From the NCBI GenBank assembly GCA_949752795.1, contig OX457056.1, positions 205,283,654 to 205,347,653 of the forward strand: a stretch of 64,000 nt of DNA, written 5' to 3'. The DNA comes from Hyperoodon ampullatus. Taxonomy: Eukaryota > Chordata > Mammalia > Artiodactyla > Ziphiidae. Of the stretch, positions 25,021 to 36,768 are shown one piece after another (within the stretch, counting starts at the first letter, position 1; each line of letters starts with the position of its first letter). A model generated the notes under the pieces. It had not been told where the DNA came from, did not search any database, and saw only the letters and a program-made list of their open reading frames with translations. A program made the position numbers and the translations under genes.

Positions 25021-25586
25021 TTTTTTCCTAAAGGAAACAAGGGACCTGTGTTATAAATAGTTGGGAAAAGTTTGAATGACTCTGTATATGTGAATGCAAA
25101 TGTGTATATTTGTTTGAGAGAGAATTTCAGAAAAAATGAAAATAAGATCAGTGAATTCCATTTTGGAGTAAAATGTGGAATCTGAACACGGAAATAAATC
25201 TTGACCGTTAAAGTCATCTTCTTGGTTGTCATCTACTTATTTCAGTAAATCCACTGTGATCCAAAATATACTTTTAAGCTTACAGCATCCCTCACACCCA
25301 CCCCAGGCCAGTGTACCTGCCACATTATGTACATCCATACTTTTATAAGCCTGGACCCTCCATCTGATAATCTATTATGTCTTCTATACACTGAACTCTG
25401 AAGACTTTGGGATTATTTCCAAATCTGAAAATCCATTTTCAAAGTATGAATATTTGTCCCCACTGGGAATATTTAAAGAACGTGTTGCAGCTTTGGGGAT
25501 GGTTAAAGGGGTGTGTTTGTGTGTGCCTCTGGGTATTTTCACATTGATACATCTACACCAGTATGCAATATTTATTTTCTCGACAG

Positions 25587-25700
25587 TGACTATGGCTATG
25601 AGAGACGTGGAGAAAGCCAGTGTGTCCCAGCTTTCTGGTACAATCCAGCATCCCTGTCAAAGGACTGCAGCCTTGGTCAAAGCTACCTTAACAGCACTGG
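25587..25700 (+). CDS. SORCS3: SORCS3 coding exon (likely exon 17): 10CC module
   Basis: Acceptor TTTTCTCGACAG and donor GG|GTAAGT bound 114 nt. The first base completes Cys, then DYGYERRGESQCVPAFWYNP follows and runs on to SYLNST, ending with two bases of a Gly codon. Besides the shared sixth cysteine it gives the seventh and eighth (SQC, KDC). NST is an N-glycosylation sequon. Both flanking introns are phase 2 and the length is a multiple of three, so skipping would keep the frame but remove 38 residues and break the disulfide pattern. About residues 754-792. Confidence 0.96.
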
Positions 25701-25887
25701 GTAAGTAAAACACCTGAAGGAAGTCCAATCACTGTTTCCCTATTTCCCTAAGTTGGGATCAAAGGAGGATTCCTACTGAAGCAAGGTGGAGTGTAGATAG
25801 AGTTTGATTGTAACAAGTGGCTTCTGAGGAAAGCTGAAGGGTTCTTTAGCTGAAGCTAGCTTTTTTGTAGCATCAAAAGAGATTTCT

Positions 25888-26043
25888 AGAGGGGTGGGAT
25901 AGGGAGGGTGAGAGGGAGATGCAAGAGGGAGGAGATATGGGGATATATGTATACGTATAGCTGATTCACTTTGTTATAAACCAGAAACTAACACACCATT
26001 GTAAAGCAATTATACTCCAATAAAGGTGTTAAAAAAAAGAGAG
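25888..26043 (+). mobile_element. L1 3' end, short 5'-truncated copy
   Basis: The closing words of artiodactyl-type L1 are present (TGATTCACTTTGTTATAAAC, ACACCATTGTAAAGC, CTCCAATAAAGGTGTT, then an A tail). A 10-bp direct repeat AGAGATTTCT lies at 25878-25887 and 26044-26053. Confidence 0.85.
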
Positions 26044-26465
26044 AGAGATTTCTGATTACCCAGATTTCAGTACCTTTTGCTATTTGCCTCTGAAATACCA
26101 TAGCTATTATTTGATCAGACCTTCTCTTTTGGAAAGCGATGCCACCTTATTTTCCAGACCCTGATGGAAATAAATGAACACTAGTGGTGTGCAGATACTA
26201 CAGTGCTTTCTAGTGATAGATGAACCAAAGCTCTCGTAGACCGATGATGAAAAGTCAAAAGTCCCATCCTAGGAACTCCTGGAATAAGAAGGTCAAGGCA
26301 CACTCTCTGTACTTGTCAAGTTATGTATATTTCCCTCTTTGTTCACTTATTGCTTACTCACTCAGATGCTTGAAAAATTTTTCCTTGGAGATCTGTTGTC
26401 TTCCCCTTTCCTTTGCCACTCCTATGACCTAGAACAGATTTGGAAAGTGGATTGGTGGTCTGAGA

Positions 26466-26610
26466 CAGTGCTTTTTAAAATTTAATGTGCTGTGAATCAC
26501 CTGGGGATCTTGTTAAAATACAGCTTCTGATTTAGGAGATCTAGAGTGACATTAAGATTCTTCATTTCAACAAGCTCCCACGCGATGTCAGCATTGCTGG
26601 TCCTAGCACT
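26466..26610 (+). mobile_element. MER5A-like element
   Basis: Words such as GTGAATCACCTGGGGATC and TTGTTAAAATACAG, and the right part with GATGTCAGCATTGCTGGTCC, follow MER5A. Confidence 0.65.
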
Positions 26611-27461
26611 AATCTTTGAGTGGCAAGGGACTAAAGTGTTCTGGAATTCAGTCTCAGCTCTTCCAATGGATCTTCTAACATCTCACACAAGTTCCTCACC
26701 AGCTCAGTATTTTTACCTTACTTGGTTGTAAAATAGTGGTCGGGGTACTATCTACCCAACTGATGTCTACAGAGGAAGAAAAAACATGATGGAAGAGGTA
26801 TATTGAGTGTCTGAGATACTCTGAGAAACATACATTTTTTAGCCAAAAATTTGGTTCTTAGGGAGCTATTCCTGGGATCTGAGCTGAGGTTTAAGCACTG
26901 TTGATGTCATTTTATTGTACATGAATGGTCTTAGGGATTTAAGCCACTCAAACTACAGATCCAGCAGCATGAAACTTAAAGACGTGTGGTGTCAGAGACT
27001 AAAGTGCTAGGAAGTTTGAGGAAGAGGAATATAATGGGCACAGAAGATCAGCTACGCCACCAAATTCCCAGCCAGAACATACCTGGCCATAGCTGGAAGA
27101 TAATTGCATTAGGGCTTCTCATATGATCCTGTGACATGTGTAGGTAGACCCAAGTTTAAGCAGGTTAGGTGAACCAAAACCCCAAGTAGCCATCAAATAA
27201 ATCAAGAAGATGAAAGGGAAAAACTCTTCATTTTTTTCAAAAGATTCACTACAAGTGAATCTCCAGGTTGATTAAATGTTGGCTTATAGTACAAATTGTC
27301 AACCAGCTAGCCAGTTGAGGCTGAAGAGTTGGGTGATATCAAGTGTGCATTAGGACATGATACCCACCAAAATATCTATCATAGGTAAAACTCAATATCT
27401 TCTAAATGACTAAAGCTCAGCAAGAAAGTATAGGTTAGAAAAGTTTGATTATATAGACCAG

Positions 27462-27675
27462 TGCTGACCAAAAGAACTATAATACGAGACACATATGTAA
27501 TTTAACATTTTAAAATAGCCACACTGAAAAAGTTTTTTTAAAAAGGTGAAATTAATTTTGATAATATATTTTATTTAACTCAGTATGTCCAAAATATTAT
27601 CATTTCAACACATACCACTAACCAAGTTCTCAGTAACCACAGGTGGAAAGTGGCTAGCTTATTGGACAGAGGAGC
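27462..27675 (+). mobile_element. Old nonautonomous DNA element
   Basis: The segment from ACCAAAAGAACTATAATACG through GTGAAATTAATTTTGATAAT and CCAAAATATTATCATTTC to GTGGCTAGCTTATTGGACAG is a familiar old mammalian hAT-type repeat. It is diverged, and the ends are partly eroded. Confidence 0.6.
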
Positions 27676-27722
27676 TCTAGAACCATTATGAATTCAGTTG
27701 ACAATTAAAAATAATATATTGA

Positions 27723-27934
27723 GGGGCTTCCCTGGTGGCGCAGTGGTTGAGAGTCTGCCTGCTGATGCAAGGGACACGGGTTCGTGCCCCGGTCCGGGAA
27801 GATGCCACATGCTGTGGAGTGGCTGGGCCTGTGAGCCATGGCTGCTGAGCCTGCGTGTCCGGAGCCTGTGCTCCACAACGGGAGAGGCCACAACAGTGAG
27901 AGACCCGTGTACCGCAAAAAAAAAAAAAAAAAAA
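27723..27934 (+). mobile_element. CHR SINE
   Basis: Full-length CHR head to tail, from GGGGCTTCCCTGGTGGCGCA to GTGTACCGC and an A run of about 19. The flanking sequence AAAAATAATATAT occurs at 27707-27719 and again from 27930, where the right copy has grown into a TA run. Confidence 0.95.
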
Positions 27935-27961
27935 TAATATATATATATATATATATATATA
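27935..27961 (+). repeat. (TA)n microsatellite at a SINE target duplication
   Basis: About eleven TA units directly follow the SINE tail. The left copy of the duplication has only a short TA stretch, which shows that the right copy expanded. Confidence 0.93.
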
Positions 27962-28212
27962 AGAGGATATATTATAATTGCATATGAGGCAGTAACTACA
28001 TATAACATTTGCTTGACATCCTCCTGAGATCTCTGGATGGAGATGTGGAGCTGGTAATTCAGCAGTATGTGAGGGGCAGCAGGAGAGGAAATATCAGGGA
28101 TAGTGGAGGACTAGTATCACTCATAAGGAATTTGCTTTCACCTGCTTTCAAGGCCACCAGAAAAAGGCAACATGGATGGACTGGTTGATTACTCCTGACA
28201 CACAGGGTGAAA

Positions 28213-28256
28213 GATGTGATGTGATGATGGTGATGATGGTGGTGGTGGTGGTGGTG
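28213..28256 (+). repeat. (GAT/GGT)n microsatellite
   Basis: GATGTGATGTGATGATGG leads into GGT repeats. On the minus strand it reads as a poly-histidine frame, which is an artefact. Confidence 0.93.
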
Positions 28257-29141
28257 TCTGTGGCGCATTTATTTTATGTAATTTTACCAGAGTATTGATT
28301 TTATGCAGCCTTACAGACAGTGGTGTGCCTGGAAATAAAGTCTGTCGTGCAGGTCAGGGCTGTGGGCAAGCTCTCGGTTTCACGTGCTGGGGTCAGTGGT
28401 CAAGCGAGATGTCATGTCATCACTGTGCACAAAGATGTCCTTAACCTAGAAGGTCCCAGTGTTTACGGGGAGGTTTTCCCATGCAAGCTTCTTCTTTGAG
28501 GCAGTTTTACCACAGCAGGATCGAATAGGAGTTTCGAACTTGTGCTTCTAGTCTGGCATTGGTGATGAGTGAGAAATGAAATATTAACAAGGAGAGAAAA
28601 TGTGCTGTAAAAGAGCCCAGTGGCTCCACAATGAGGGCTATTAGGTATTAGGAGATGGGATGATGTCCTGGGGGTAGAGGGAAGACCGGAAGAGGCTTCC
28701 TGAGTAGTCACAGTTAGAAGAAGGCTGATCTTCTAGCTGCTTTCTGGCCTCAGGGAGGTAGGCACAAGTCTCTCCATTGCAGAGAGAAGCACCTGCTTTC
28801 CTTGCTTCCCTAGTCCAGTGGGTCTGTCTCCTCCTGTATCATATGTGAGTCAGACATTGATTTTTCTTGCCTGGTTTAGACACTGATCCGATCTGCGTTT
28901 CACCAGGTAGGATCGATAGTAATGTTTAAGGAGCTGCTCTTCCTGAGATGGAGGGATAGCGGTTACTCAGCATTTACTTAGTGTCCTAAATGGCTGTTGT
29001 CTTTGGGACTCAGCCTTTAGATGAAGCTGTGCGGAATCTCTGTCTCACTCTTGTTCTCCTGCACTCTCTGCCATACGTGCTCATGCGAGGGTGCACACAC
29101 TGGCACAAACCCTTCCACTGACGATGGTCAATACCTCTCAG

Positions 29142-29313
29142 GTACCGGCGGATCGTGTCCAACAACTGCACAGACGGACTGAGGGAGAAGTACACCGCCA
29201 AGGCCCAGATATGCCCCGGAAAAGCCCCTCACGGCCTCCACGTGGTGACGACCGATGGGCGCCTGGTGGCAGAGCAGGGGCGCAATGCGACCTTCATCAT
29301 CCTCATGGAGGAG
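29142..29313 (+). CDS. SORCS3: SORCS3 coding exon (likely exon 18): end of 10CC, start of PKD region
   Basis: Acceptor ATACCTCTCAG and donor GAG|GTAGGG bound 172 nt: one base completing Gly, then 57 codons (about residues 793-849). It begins YRRIVSNNCTDGLREKYTAK and ends ATFIILMEE. NNC and QIC give cysteines nine and ten, so this exon and the three before it encode exactly ten cysteines, the full 10CC module. NCT and NAT are N-glycosylation sequons. The second half (GLHVVTTDGR onward) starts the first immunoglobulin-like PKD region. The exon begins with GT directly after the acceptor AG. Confidence 0.96.
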
Positions 29314-30700
29314 GTAGGGGAGACCCTCTTGCGTCTGTGAGGTCAGAACTCACAAGCAGGTCATTGCCCACTTCCAGATGGGAAGAGAAGAAAGATCACA
29401 TTTTCCCACCAGTCCTTGTAACAAAGTCAATGGTGAGAAGTGAAGACTCCTGGGAGAAGATGGAAGGGGTGAAAGAGGTCTTGGGATATTTAGGGACCCT
29501 GTTCCCTTCATCCCACAGTACAGAAGTGGGGCCCCCTTGTCTCTGGGCAGGTACAAATTTGAATATATTCTTTAAGGTATCCCTTTAGGGTCTGCATCTT
29601 TGGAGGAATGTTTATTATCATTAGACTGTATACTGTAAACTTTGCTGGAAGAAGGGAATTCACATTTTTTTCCTTTTTTTTTTTTTTTTTAACCCTTAAT
29701 CCCACTGATTAGAAAAGCCCACAAGGCTTTCAAAGGGTCTTGAAAGTATGAGTGTGAGGGTGGGGGAAAGTGATTCTAACCCTTTCAACTTATTTTTATA
29801 AAGAATGTCATATGAGTTGATTTTCCATCAGCTACCTGCTCCATTAGTTCACTTTTTAGGTCTTCTGCGATCTGGGCAGTAAAATCAGACTGCGTTCATT
29901 AATTCAGGGTAGAAATAGCTCTGCTGTATGCTTCTTGCTTCCTATATGAGTTGTTTCATCTGTTTCCAAACCAGGGAATTTTTCAGGCACTCCTTTCTGA
30001 GGTGCTGGGGCAAGAAAGCTTACCTGATTTACAAAGCCATATAAATTTAAATGCAAATTACTGTATGCTCTTGAGAGCTTGGAAGGAGACCAAAGCAGGC
30101 CAGGAGTTTTTTCCCTAACTCTGAATACTTTAGAGACCTTTAAAGTCTGGCCCACACTGGACAGGACGGTGAGGGTTCCTTATCCTGGACTGACAGATTC
30201 TTTAGGCTTCATCCACACTGGGTGCTTGAATTAAAGCAATTTAATATTCAGAGGAGGTCATTATCACATTCCCACTAGGGAGTCTCCAGGACCAGCTCTA
30301 TAAAAAACTTCTCTTGAATAAACGTGAAGAGCCATGATCTTATCCATTTGAATTGCCTTCAGTTCATTTCCACTTTAATTTATATTCATAAACTCAAGGA
30401 TAGTTGACATTGTGTGAGGGGCAAGGTAGCACCTATCAATATTTTGATACCAACCAACTCACATCTGGGTTGCTGCGGGGGAAGAGACAGAAAGTCAAAC
30501 TATGATTAATGCACATTCACTGGGCAGATAATTCCAAAATGATGTATTTCTCTTTTTATTCCATCAACCATGTTTGTTAATAAGTAGAGAGACCCGACTC
30601 TTCTTTTTCACCCAGGATCCTTATCTTATGGTCAGGTTCAATTGAATTTATCCAGAGTGTTGGCCCAATATATGGGGGAGAAGGATAAGAAAGGATGGGC

Positions 30701-30889
30701 GGGCTTCCCTGGTGGCGCAGTGGTTGAGAGTCCACCTGCCGATGCAGGGGACACGGGTTCGTGCCCCGGTCTGGGAAGATCCCACATGCCGTGGAGCGGC
30801 TGGGCCCGTGAGCCATGGCCACTGAGCCTGTGCTCCGGAGCCTGTGCTCCGCAAGGGGAGAGGCCACAACAGTGAGAGGCCCGCCTACC

Positions 30890-30920
<31 letters not shown>
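30701..30920 (+). mobile_element. CHR SINE
   Basis: Full-length CHR with a long A tail of about 28. A perfect 14-bp direct repeat AAGAAAGGATGGGC lies at 30687-30700 and 30919-30932. The clean duplication and near-consensus body mark a young copy. Confidence 0.96.
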
Positions 30921-30922
<2 letters not shown>

Positions 30923-31284
30923 AAGGATGGGCTTCAATATCAGCCCTTTTTAAGCTAAGGATCAACTTGGGATGGTAAGATGCACTCAACTGAACCACTG
31001 ACATCACCTCCGCAGCCAGCACCTGGGGGCTCTTAGCGTCCCAAGAGGCAGAAATATCTGTGAGCTGAGATGGTCAAAAAAGGCTTTAGGGAAGAGGGAG
31101 CTTAGGCAAGTTTAGGGAAACCCAAGGTCAACAGAGCACAGGTCTAGTTTCAGCTGGTATGCAGTATTCATCTGTAGAATGGAAATAATCACCCTATCTC
31201 ACAGAGTTACTTTAAAGATGGTATTATATAATATGTGATTAGCATAATGCTTGGAACCTAATAATAAATTCTAAAAAATAGGAC

Positions 31285-31505
31285 AATTATAGTTATAGCA
31301 TGGTGGTTGAGAGTATTGACACCAGACTGCCTGGGTTCAAAACTTGGCTCTTCCAGCATTGGCTGCAAAGACTTTGATCTAATTACTTAATTTATTTTTG
31401 TCCCCATTTTAGAAATGGGTCCAGTAATACTCTCTACATTATAGAGTTGTGAGGGGATTAATTGCTTAGAAGTGGAAAGAAACTTTATCAGTATTAGCTG
31501 TTACT
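31285..31505 (+). mobile_element. MIR element
   Basis: GCATGGTGGTTGAGAGTATTG, CTGCCTGGGTTCAAAAC and GGCTGCAAAGACTTTG follow the MIR head and core. Old and diverged. A GAT-rich patch follows at 31512-31550. Confidence 0.65.
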
Positions 31506-31881
31506 ACAACTACGATGATGAGGAGGAGGAAGATGACAATGATGACGACACAGGAGAGAAATTATTAAACAATGTGTATGAGGGAGCCAGGGAAGCCCTT
31601 GGCTTCCCCAGTTCATAGCTTCACAGAGGCTCTACCTTATCCACCATTGTCGGTGTCAACCAAATCAGGCTGCCCCAAGCTTGGGCATACAGGGGCACTA
31701 GGTCCATAGTACCTGTTCATAGTGCCCAGTAGAGTCTGGTGATTGTGTCGAGGGTGTTTCAGCCCTCTGGGAGAGATTAGGGCCTCAGAGGGTGATGCTG
31801 AAGGCACAGGACCAAGTATCAAATAGGAATCAGGATGGACCATGTGAATGGGCCCAGGCCAACTGCTATTCCACCTTGCAG

Positions 31882-32068
31882 GGTGATCTTCAAAGGACAA
31901 ACATCCAGCTTGACTTTGGGGATGGGATTGCAGTGTCCTATGCTAACTTCAGTCCCATCGAGGACGGCATCAAGCACGTGTACAAGAGTGCGGGGATCTT
32001 CCAGGTGACGGCCTATGCAGAGAACAACCTGGGCTCAGACACAGCTGTCCTCTTCCTGCACGTGGTTT
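31882..32068 (+). CDS. SORCS3: SORCS3 coding exon (likely exon 19): first PKD domain
   Basis: Acceptor CCTTGCAG and donor TTT|GTAAGT bound 187 nt: 62 codons and one base of a Cys codon (about residues 850-911). It reads GDLQRTNIQLDFGDGIAVSY and closes with TAVLFLHVV. The LDFGDG motif, the H-x-Y of KHVYKSAGIF and the VTAYAENNLG strand are the hallmarks of a polycystic-kidney-disease (PKD) beta-sandwich fold. NFS is a possible N-glycosylation site. This domain forms part of the extracellular stalk and dimer region of SORCS receptors. Confidence 0.97.
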
Positions 32069-32970
32069 GTAAGTAGCGTGAGCCATCCATCGCCTCTCTT
32101 ACTTTCTTCCCAGTTGACAACTCCCTTTGTTCAGACTTCCCGGGATTCCAAACTGAGCAAGATTTGGTGTGACTACTGCCCCAAATGCTGACCCCAATCA
32201 AAAGATTGAGATGTGACCTCATCTGTGTTTGAGTTTCATAATACTAAAGTAGACTGATTATTTTGAAAGTTTGGATAACATTACCACTTGGCCTCTCTTT
32301 TCAGCTCCACTCTGTTCTGACGTAAGCAAGTGTGCGCATGCAAACACATTCAAGTAAAAGTCCCTTCCCTTTGCTTTGGAGACTCCTAAAATAGAGAAAG
32401 AGGGAACTCATCTGATTCGTAGCCACAGGTTCATTTTCAAGCTACTCTGAGCACAGGGAGCACAAATCAAAGTAAATTGTTCTCTCCATTGGAAGAGCTG
32501 AAGAAGGATGAAAGAAACCCATGCCCAGATTGTTTTAAATGTAGAACTGAACACACAAAATAACTTAATTCTTACATCCGAGGTTACTTCAAGTTTATCC
32601 CAGGTGTGGGATAAACATATTTTTGTTGTCCTAGAAGGTATTTCATGGCTATTGGCTGTTGCTTGGCACAAACCAAAACAACAGTTGAAGTTCCAGAATT
32701 GTGTGTTAGTCCTGGAAGTATTTTGTGCCTTTGCTATCCTGGGAATTGACTCATATAAACTGAAACTTAATATGATTTTAGAATGTTGGGTCAAGGAAAT
32801 GTTGTTAGGGGCTGTTATTGGTTTCCTATACGTTGTAATGATACACATGGGTCTAAGGACTTCTATGGTTCTTACTTATATACTCCACAATAGTTTGGGT
32901 AATAATATGCTACATATGATGAAAATTAAATGCTTTAAAAGAATCTAGGTGAAAGCAAGGGGCACCTTTT

Positions 32971-33175
32971 TTTTTTTTTTTTTTTTGTGGTACGCGGGCC
33001 TCTCACTGTTGTGGCCTCTCCCGTTGCGGAGCACAGGCTCCGGATGCGCAGGCTCAGCAGCCATGGCTCACGGGCCCAGCTGCTCCGCGGCATATGGGAT
33101 CCTCCCAGACCGGGGCACGAACCCGTATCCCCTGCATCGGCAGGCGGACTCTCAACCACTGCGCCACCAGGGAGG
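32971..33175 (-). mobile_element. CHR SINE, minus strand
   Basis: A T run is followed by GTGGTACGCGGGCC and ends in CGCCACCAGGGAGG, the reverse complement of a CHR element that lacks its first few bases. A direct repeat AAGGGGCACCTTTT lies at 32957-32970 and 33176-33189. Confidence 0.95.
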
Positions 33176-33509
33176 AAGGGGCACCTTTTTAATTAACAAC
33201 TCAGTAAAGATATAAACACTACTATATAAACAACCTACACTTAAAACGTCCCTGGCAAACAGTGACCTATTTGGTCTCCTAGCATTCTGGTCACAATAGT
33301 AGCATAAGGACCAGCAGTGATGAGGGAAATGCATGGAGAAAGACCTGGATTATATGTGTTATATCCTTAAAGGCGCCACACTACATGACCATGAGATAAA
33401 TGATTTCTCCTCTGGGTCTTCTGAACTTCAGTTTCAAAATGCCTGAATTCTAACTGGCACCTTGCTTCACAGGGATCTTGTAACAATAAATAGGAAACAC
33501 AAATAGCAC

Positions 33510-33660
33510 ACCCAATCATTCACTAATTTATTCAATGACTATTTGTTGAGTTCTTAATATATGCAAGGCCTTCTGATAGACACTGGGAGGCAATACAGAG
33601 ATGGCCCTGCCCTTGCAGAGTTTACATTCTGGTGAGGGAGGGAAGGTACTGTGAGAAATG
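33510..33660 (+). mobile_element. L2-like fragment
   Basis: TTCACTAATTTATTCAATGAC, ATATGCAAGGCCTTCTG and GCCCTTGCAGAGTTTACATT are the words of the LINE-2 3' region. Short and old. Confidence 0.5.
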
Positions 33661-33944
33661 GGCCACCAATAGCCCCAGGGGTGATAAGCACACCACACCA
33701 ACAATAATAATTCTGTGTCAGAAGCAACAGGTCAGAAACCCAGGTGGGTGGTGTGCAAGGTGTTTATGCACCAAGTTTAGAGCAAGGGAGACCTGTGTTT
33801 GAATTCTGATCATATCCGTTTGTGAAATGTCTACTGTCAGTCAACTTTCTTAGTCTTTACAAACCCCTGATTCCTCACCTTTAATACTTAGATTATAGCA
33901 AGGCTATGAGAATCAAATTGGATTATGTGTATGTGTCAGGGGTC

Positions 33945-34331
33945 CCCAAGACATCCCCTCCCAGGTTTAGTGATTTGCTGGAAGGACTCATAAGACTCAG
34001 CATATAGTCATACTTCAGACTATAATTTATTACACTGAAAGGAGACACATCGAGATCAGCAGAGGGAAAGGGCCGGGGGACAGAGTCTGGAGGATACTAG
34101 GTGCAAACTTCCAAGAGTCCTCTCCCCATGGAGTCACATGAAACATGCATGATTCCTCCAGCAATGAGTTGTAGCAACACATATGAAGGGCTGTTTACCA
34201 GAGAAGTTCACTGGAGACTCAGTGCCCGTGGCTTTTACTGGGGACTGGTCAAGGAGCCATCCTCTGCCTAGGGTATACCAAAATTCCAGACTCCCTGAGG
34301 AAAGCATTTTTTCAGAATAAACCCTATCACT

Positions 34332-34367
<36 letters not shown>

Positions 34368-34500
34368 AGGCAGAGTGAACCAATCTTATCAGCTCACTGT
34401 TGACTGGAAACACTCCCAGAGCCAAGTTCCCAGATGCCAGCAAAGGGCCAATCTTGCCCACAGGTCTTTCTAAAGATGATGATCTCAGGTCAACATCAAT
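33945..34500 (+). mobile_element. LTR-like ancient repeat with internal A run
   Basis: The text around TATAATTTATTACACTGAAA, CTTCCAAGAGTCCTCTCCCC, GGGGACTGGTCAAGGAGCC and CCAAGTTCCCAGATGCCAGC recalls an old mammalian endogenous-retrovirus-type LTR. I see no internal viral gene, so it would be a solo copy. The A run of 29 at 34335-34363 is an expansion within it. Family and boundaries are uncertain. Confidence 0.4.
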
Positions 34501-34637
34501 GTTTTTCTGCACGGTGTGCAAAATGCCACTTAGCACCCAGCCTAGCACATGATGAATGTTACCCGCTCTAGTAACTACTAAGTACTTCCTATTCACTTTC
34601 TACCTGACACTTCTGCTGCATTTAAAAATGAAGACAA

Positions 34638-34847
34638 GGGCTTCCCTGGTGGCGCAGTGGTTGAGAGTCCGCCTGCCGATGCAGGGGACACGGGTTGGTG
34701 CCCTGGTGTGGGAAAATGCCACATGCCGCGGAGCAGCTAGGCCCGTGAGCCATGGCCGCTGAGCCTGTGCATCCGGAGCCTGTGCTCCGCAACGGGAGAG
34801 GCCACAGCGGTGAGAGGCCCGCGCGCGTACCGCAAAAAAAAAAAAAA
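34638..34847 (+). mobile_element. CHR SINE
   Basis: Full-length CHR. The tail follows GCGCGCGTACCGC, with an extra GC dinucleotide repeat before the A run. A short direct repeat TGAAGACAA lies at 34629-34637 and 34850-34858. Confidence 0.94.
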
Positions 34848-35712
34848 CCTGAAGACAAAGAAAAAACATTTTCTTTCCTCTATTCCAACGACCAGCCCCA
34901 CCCATGTTCCTAATTCTGCCAAGAGTGGGCCTTGCCTGCCAGGCACAGTGACCAATGTATTTAAGTGGCAAAAAAACACAACAGCAGGGAACAGGTTTAT
35001 ACTGTGGGTTACATGTGTGAAGAAGGAAATGTCCCTTGAAACTTTTATCGTGCTCGTAATTCCCTCCAAATCAATCATGGCTGCATTTACCAGACAGTTA
35101 TTATAGTGGAAACTGCTCTTGGCCTCATCTTGGGCCATTAGCTAACAAAGGTAGTTGTTAGCCGCCCATAATAACCAATCTCGCACAGATTATTAGATTT
35201 TTATCAAAAAGAGCACTCCTTGACAGTGAGGATTTTAGGAGTTTGCTGTGTTCCCTCCTGAATCCCTCAGCTCTCTTCTCCCCGATCCATGATTTATCTG
35301 TAGATTGAAGTCTGGAGCTTCTGGCTCAGGTTCTTTGCCCTGAAAAGCTGTTTGATGTTGTTCCTTGAGATTATATTTACCCAAATGTACTTGTCCTGAA
35401 GCTGGCATATATATGGCCGTGCTTGATGGTGTTCTAATTCGTGGAAGCCCCACCCCTTTTGTGTTTGGCGTGAATTTAGGGAGAAGGAGGTCTCATTTTA
35501 TATTTTGGGGTGTCAAAGTACCCAGCAATGTAAGCCCTGGTTGAGCTGAAGCCTCTGAGTGACCGAAAGCTGAGAAGCCTGTCCAGGGCCACGAGTCATA
35601 GTGACATCACTGAACTGTGGAAAAACCCAGGGTTCCCATGAGCTGGCCAGGGGAATGGGCTCCATGCATTTTGAGGGAGAGAGATAAGACAGCAGCGTTA
35701 TCTAAAAAATAG

Positions 35713-36040
35713 TACAAATGAGCTTATTTACAGAACGGAAACAGACTCACAGACATAGAAAACAGACTTACGGTTACGGAAGGGGAAGAGGGTGAGGGAT
35801 AGATTAGGAGCATGGGATTAACAGATACACACTCTACTGTACGTAAAACAAATAAGCAGCAAGGACTTATTGTGTAGCACAGGGAACTATATTCAATATC
35901 TTGTAATAACCTATAACAGAAAAGAATGGAAAAAAAGAATATCTATATATATGTATATGTGTATAACCGAATCACTTTGCTGTACACCTGGAACTAACAC
36001 AATATTGTAAATCAGCTATACCTCAATTAAAAAAAAAAAG
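35713..36040 (+). mobile_element. L1 3' end
   Basis: AGCTTATTTACAGAACGGAA, CTCACAGACATAGAAAACAG, AGGGAACTATATTCAATATC and the closing TACCTCAATT with an A tail are typical artiodactyl L1 3' UTR words. No reading frame. Left boundary approximate. Confidence 0.85.
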
Positions 36041-36737
36041 AAGCATTGACTTTGAGCCTAAAAGGGGCCCCTTTCCCAGCAGGAGAAGAATGAGGGATGT
36101 GGATCTGGGCATGAAGAACAACTCTGAGGTGTTAAAATAAGACCCAGATTCCTTATCTCCCTCTTAGGACATGACCTGGCCAGGGCCCCCTTCCCATTAC
36201 CTCATTCTCTTCCACAATGATCAGTAACACACAAACAACAAAGAGAGATAAACCAGAAAAACTCCTAAAAATGAGTAAATAAGGCAATGAAAAGTAGGTG
36301 GTATTTTCTCACGTGTGTATGTGTGTGTGTGTGTGTTTATTCTTAGCAACAGTCAAACCATACAAAAATAATTAAACAGATTTACTCATTGAAAATAATT
36401 AAACCTTCAGCCAAATGTGTATCTGAAGTGACAGGTTTGAAATTATTTGTTGAAAGAAATCCTGAGGGGCCGTATGTCTGGGGTCAGGTGAGAGAGCAGT
36501 AGGCAAAGAATATTTTCACACTGTAGATACACAGATTCACTTGTTGATTGTTCAGGAAAATATCATCTGGGAGGTGGCAAGCCAGTCTGGCTAATCTCCT
36601 CACCCAAACATCAGTCCCTGTCCAAACACCTTTTATCCGAATATAAATTTACTTACAACATAGGAGGTACCAGTGAGACTCAGAAAGCTCACTCTCCCAA
36701 GAGGGACTTCTACACAATGATACACAGGAACAGCAAT

Positions 36738-36768
36738 GATGTGGTGGTAGTGGTAGTGGTGGTGGTGG
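36738..36768 (+). repeat. (GGT)n microsatellite
   Basis: About ten GGT units with two GTA interruptions. A GT run lies nearby at about 36311-36338. Confidence 0.9.

Larger units (their letters stand above)
15281..25586 (+). other. SORCS3: Intron (10,306 nt, phase 2)
   Basis: The longest complete intron seen here. From left to right it holds a 59-bp tandem duplication, an L2-like stretch (about 15840-16800), single-copy sequence (about 16800-19700), MIR-like remains, a CHR SINE (19965-20086), a hAT-type element split by an L1 3' end (20399-21024), single-copy sequence including a candidate conserved stretch (about 22330-22840), a long-form CHR SINE with a CA run (23715-24081) and a GT run (24983-25017). 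I see no extra exon. Confidence 0.88.
25701..29141 (+). other. SORCS3: Intron (3,441 nt, phase 2)
   Basis: Contains an L1 3' end (25888-26043), a MER5A-like element (about 26466-26610), an old DNA element (about 27462-27675), a CHR SINE with a TA run (27723-27961) and a GAT/GGT microsatellite (28213-28256). The rest, including 28260-29140, looks single-copy. Confidence 0.88.
29314..31881 (+). other. SORCS3: Intron (2,568 nt, phase 0)
   Basis: Holds a T run at about 29666-29690, a CHR SINE (30701-30920) and a MIR-like copy (about 31285-31505). The rest looks single-copy. Confidence 0.88.

Noticed and set aside
27698..27937. Frames across CHR SINEs (here and at the nine other copies)
   Set aside because: Recurring frames of 60-99 codons inside SINEs reflect the repeat consensus, not genes.
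28059..28268. Histidine-rich frame on the minus strand
   Set aside because: It is the translation of a GGT/GAT microsatellite.
30701..30775. tRNA-like head of a CHR SINE with box A/B-like segments
   Set aside because: The tRNA fold is not kept; these are retroposon promoters, not functional tRNA genes.
32408..32948. Two overlapping 146-codon frames on opposite strands
   Set aside because: AT-rich intron sequence, no recognisable domain, no splice or promoter context; both frames open by chance over the same bases.
33945..34500. Endogenous retroviral gene content
   Set aside because: Only LTR-like noncoding text is seen; no gag, pol or env frame is present.
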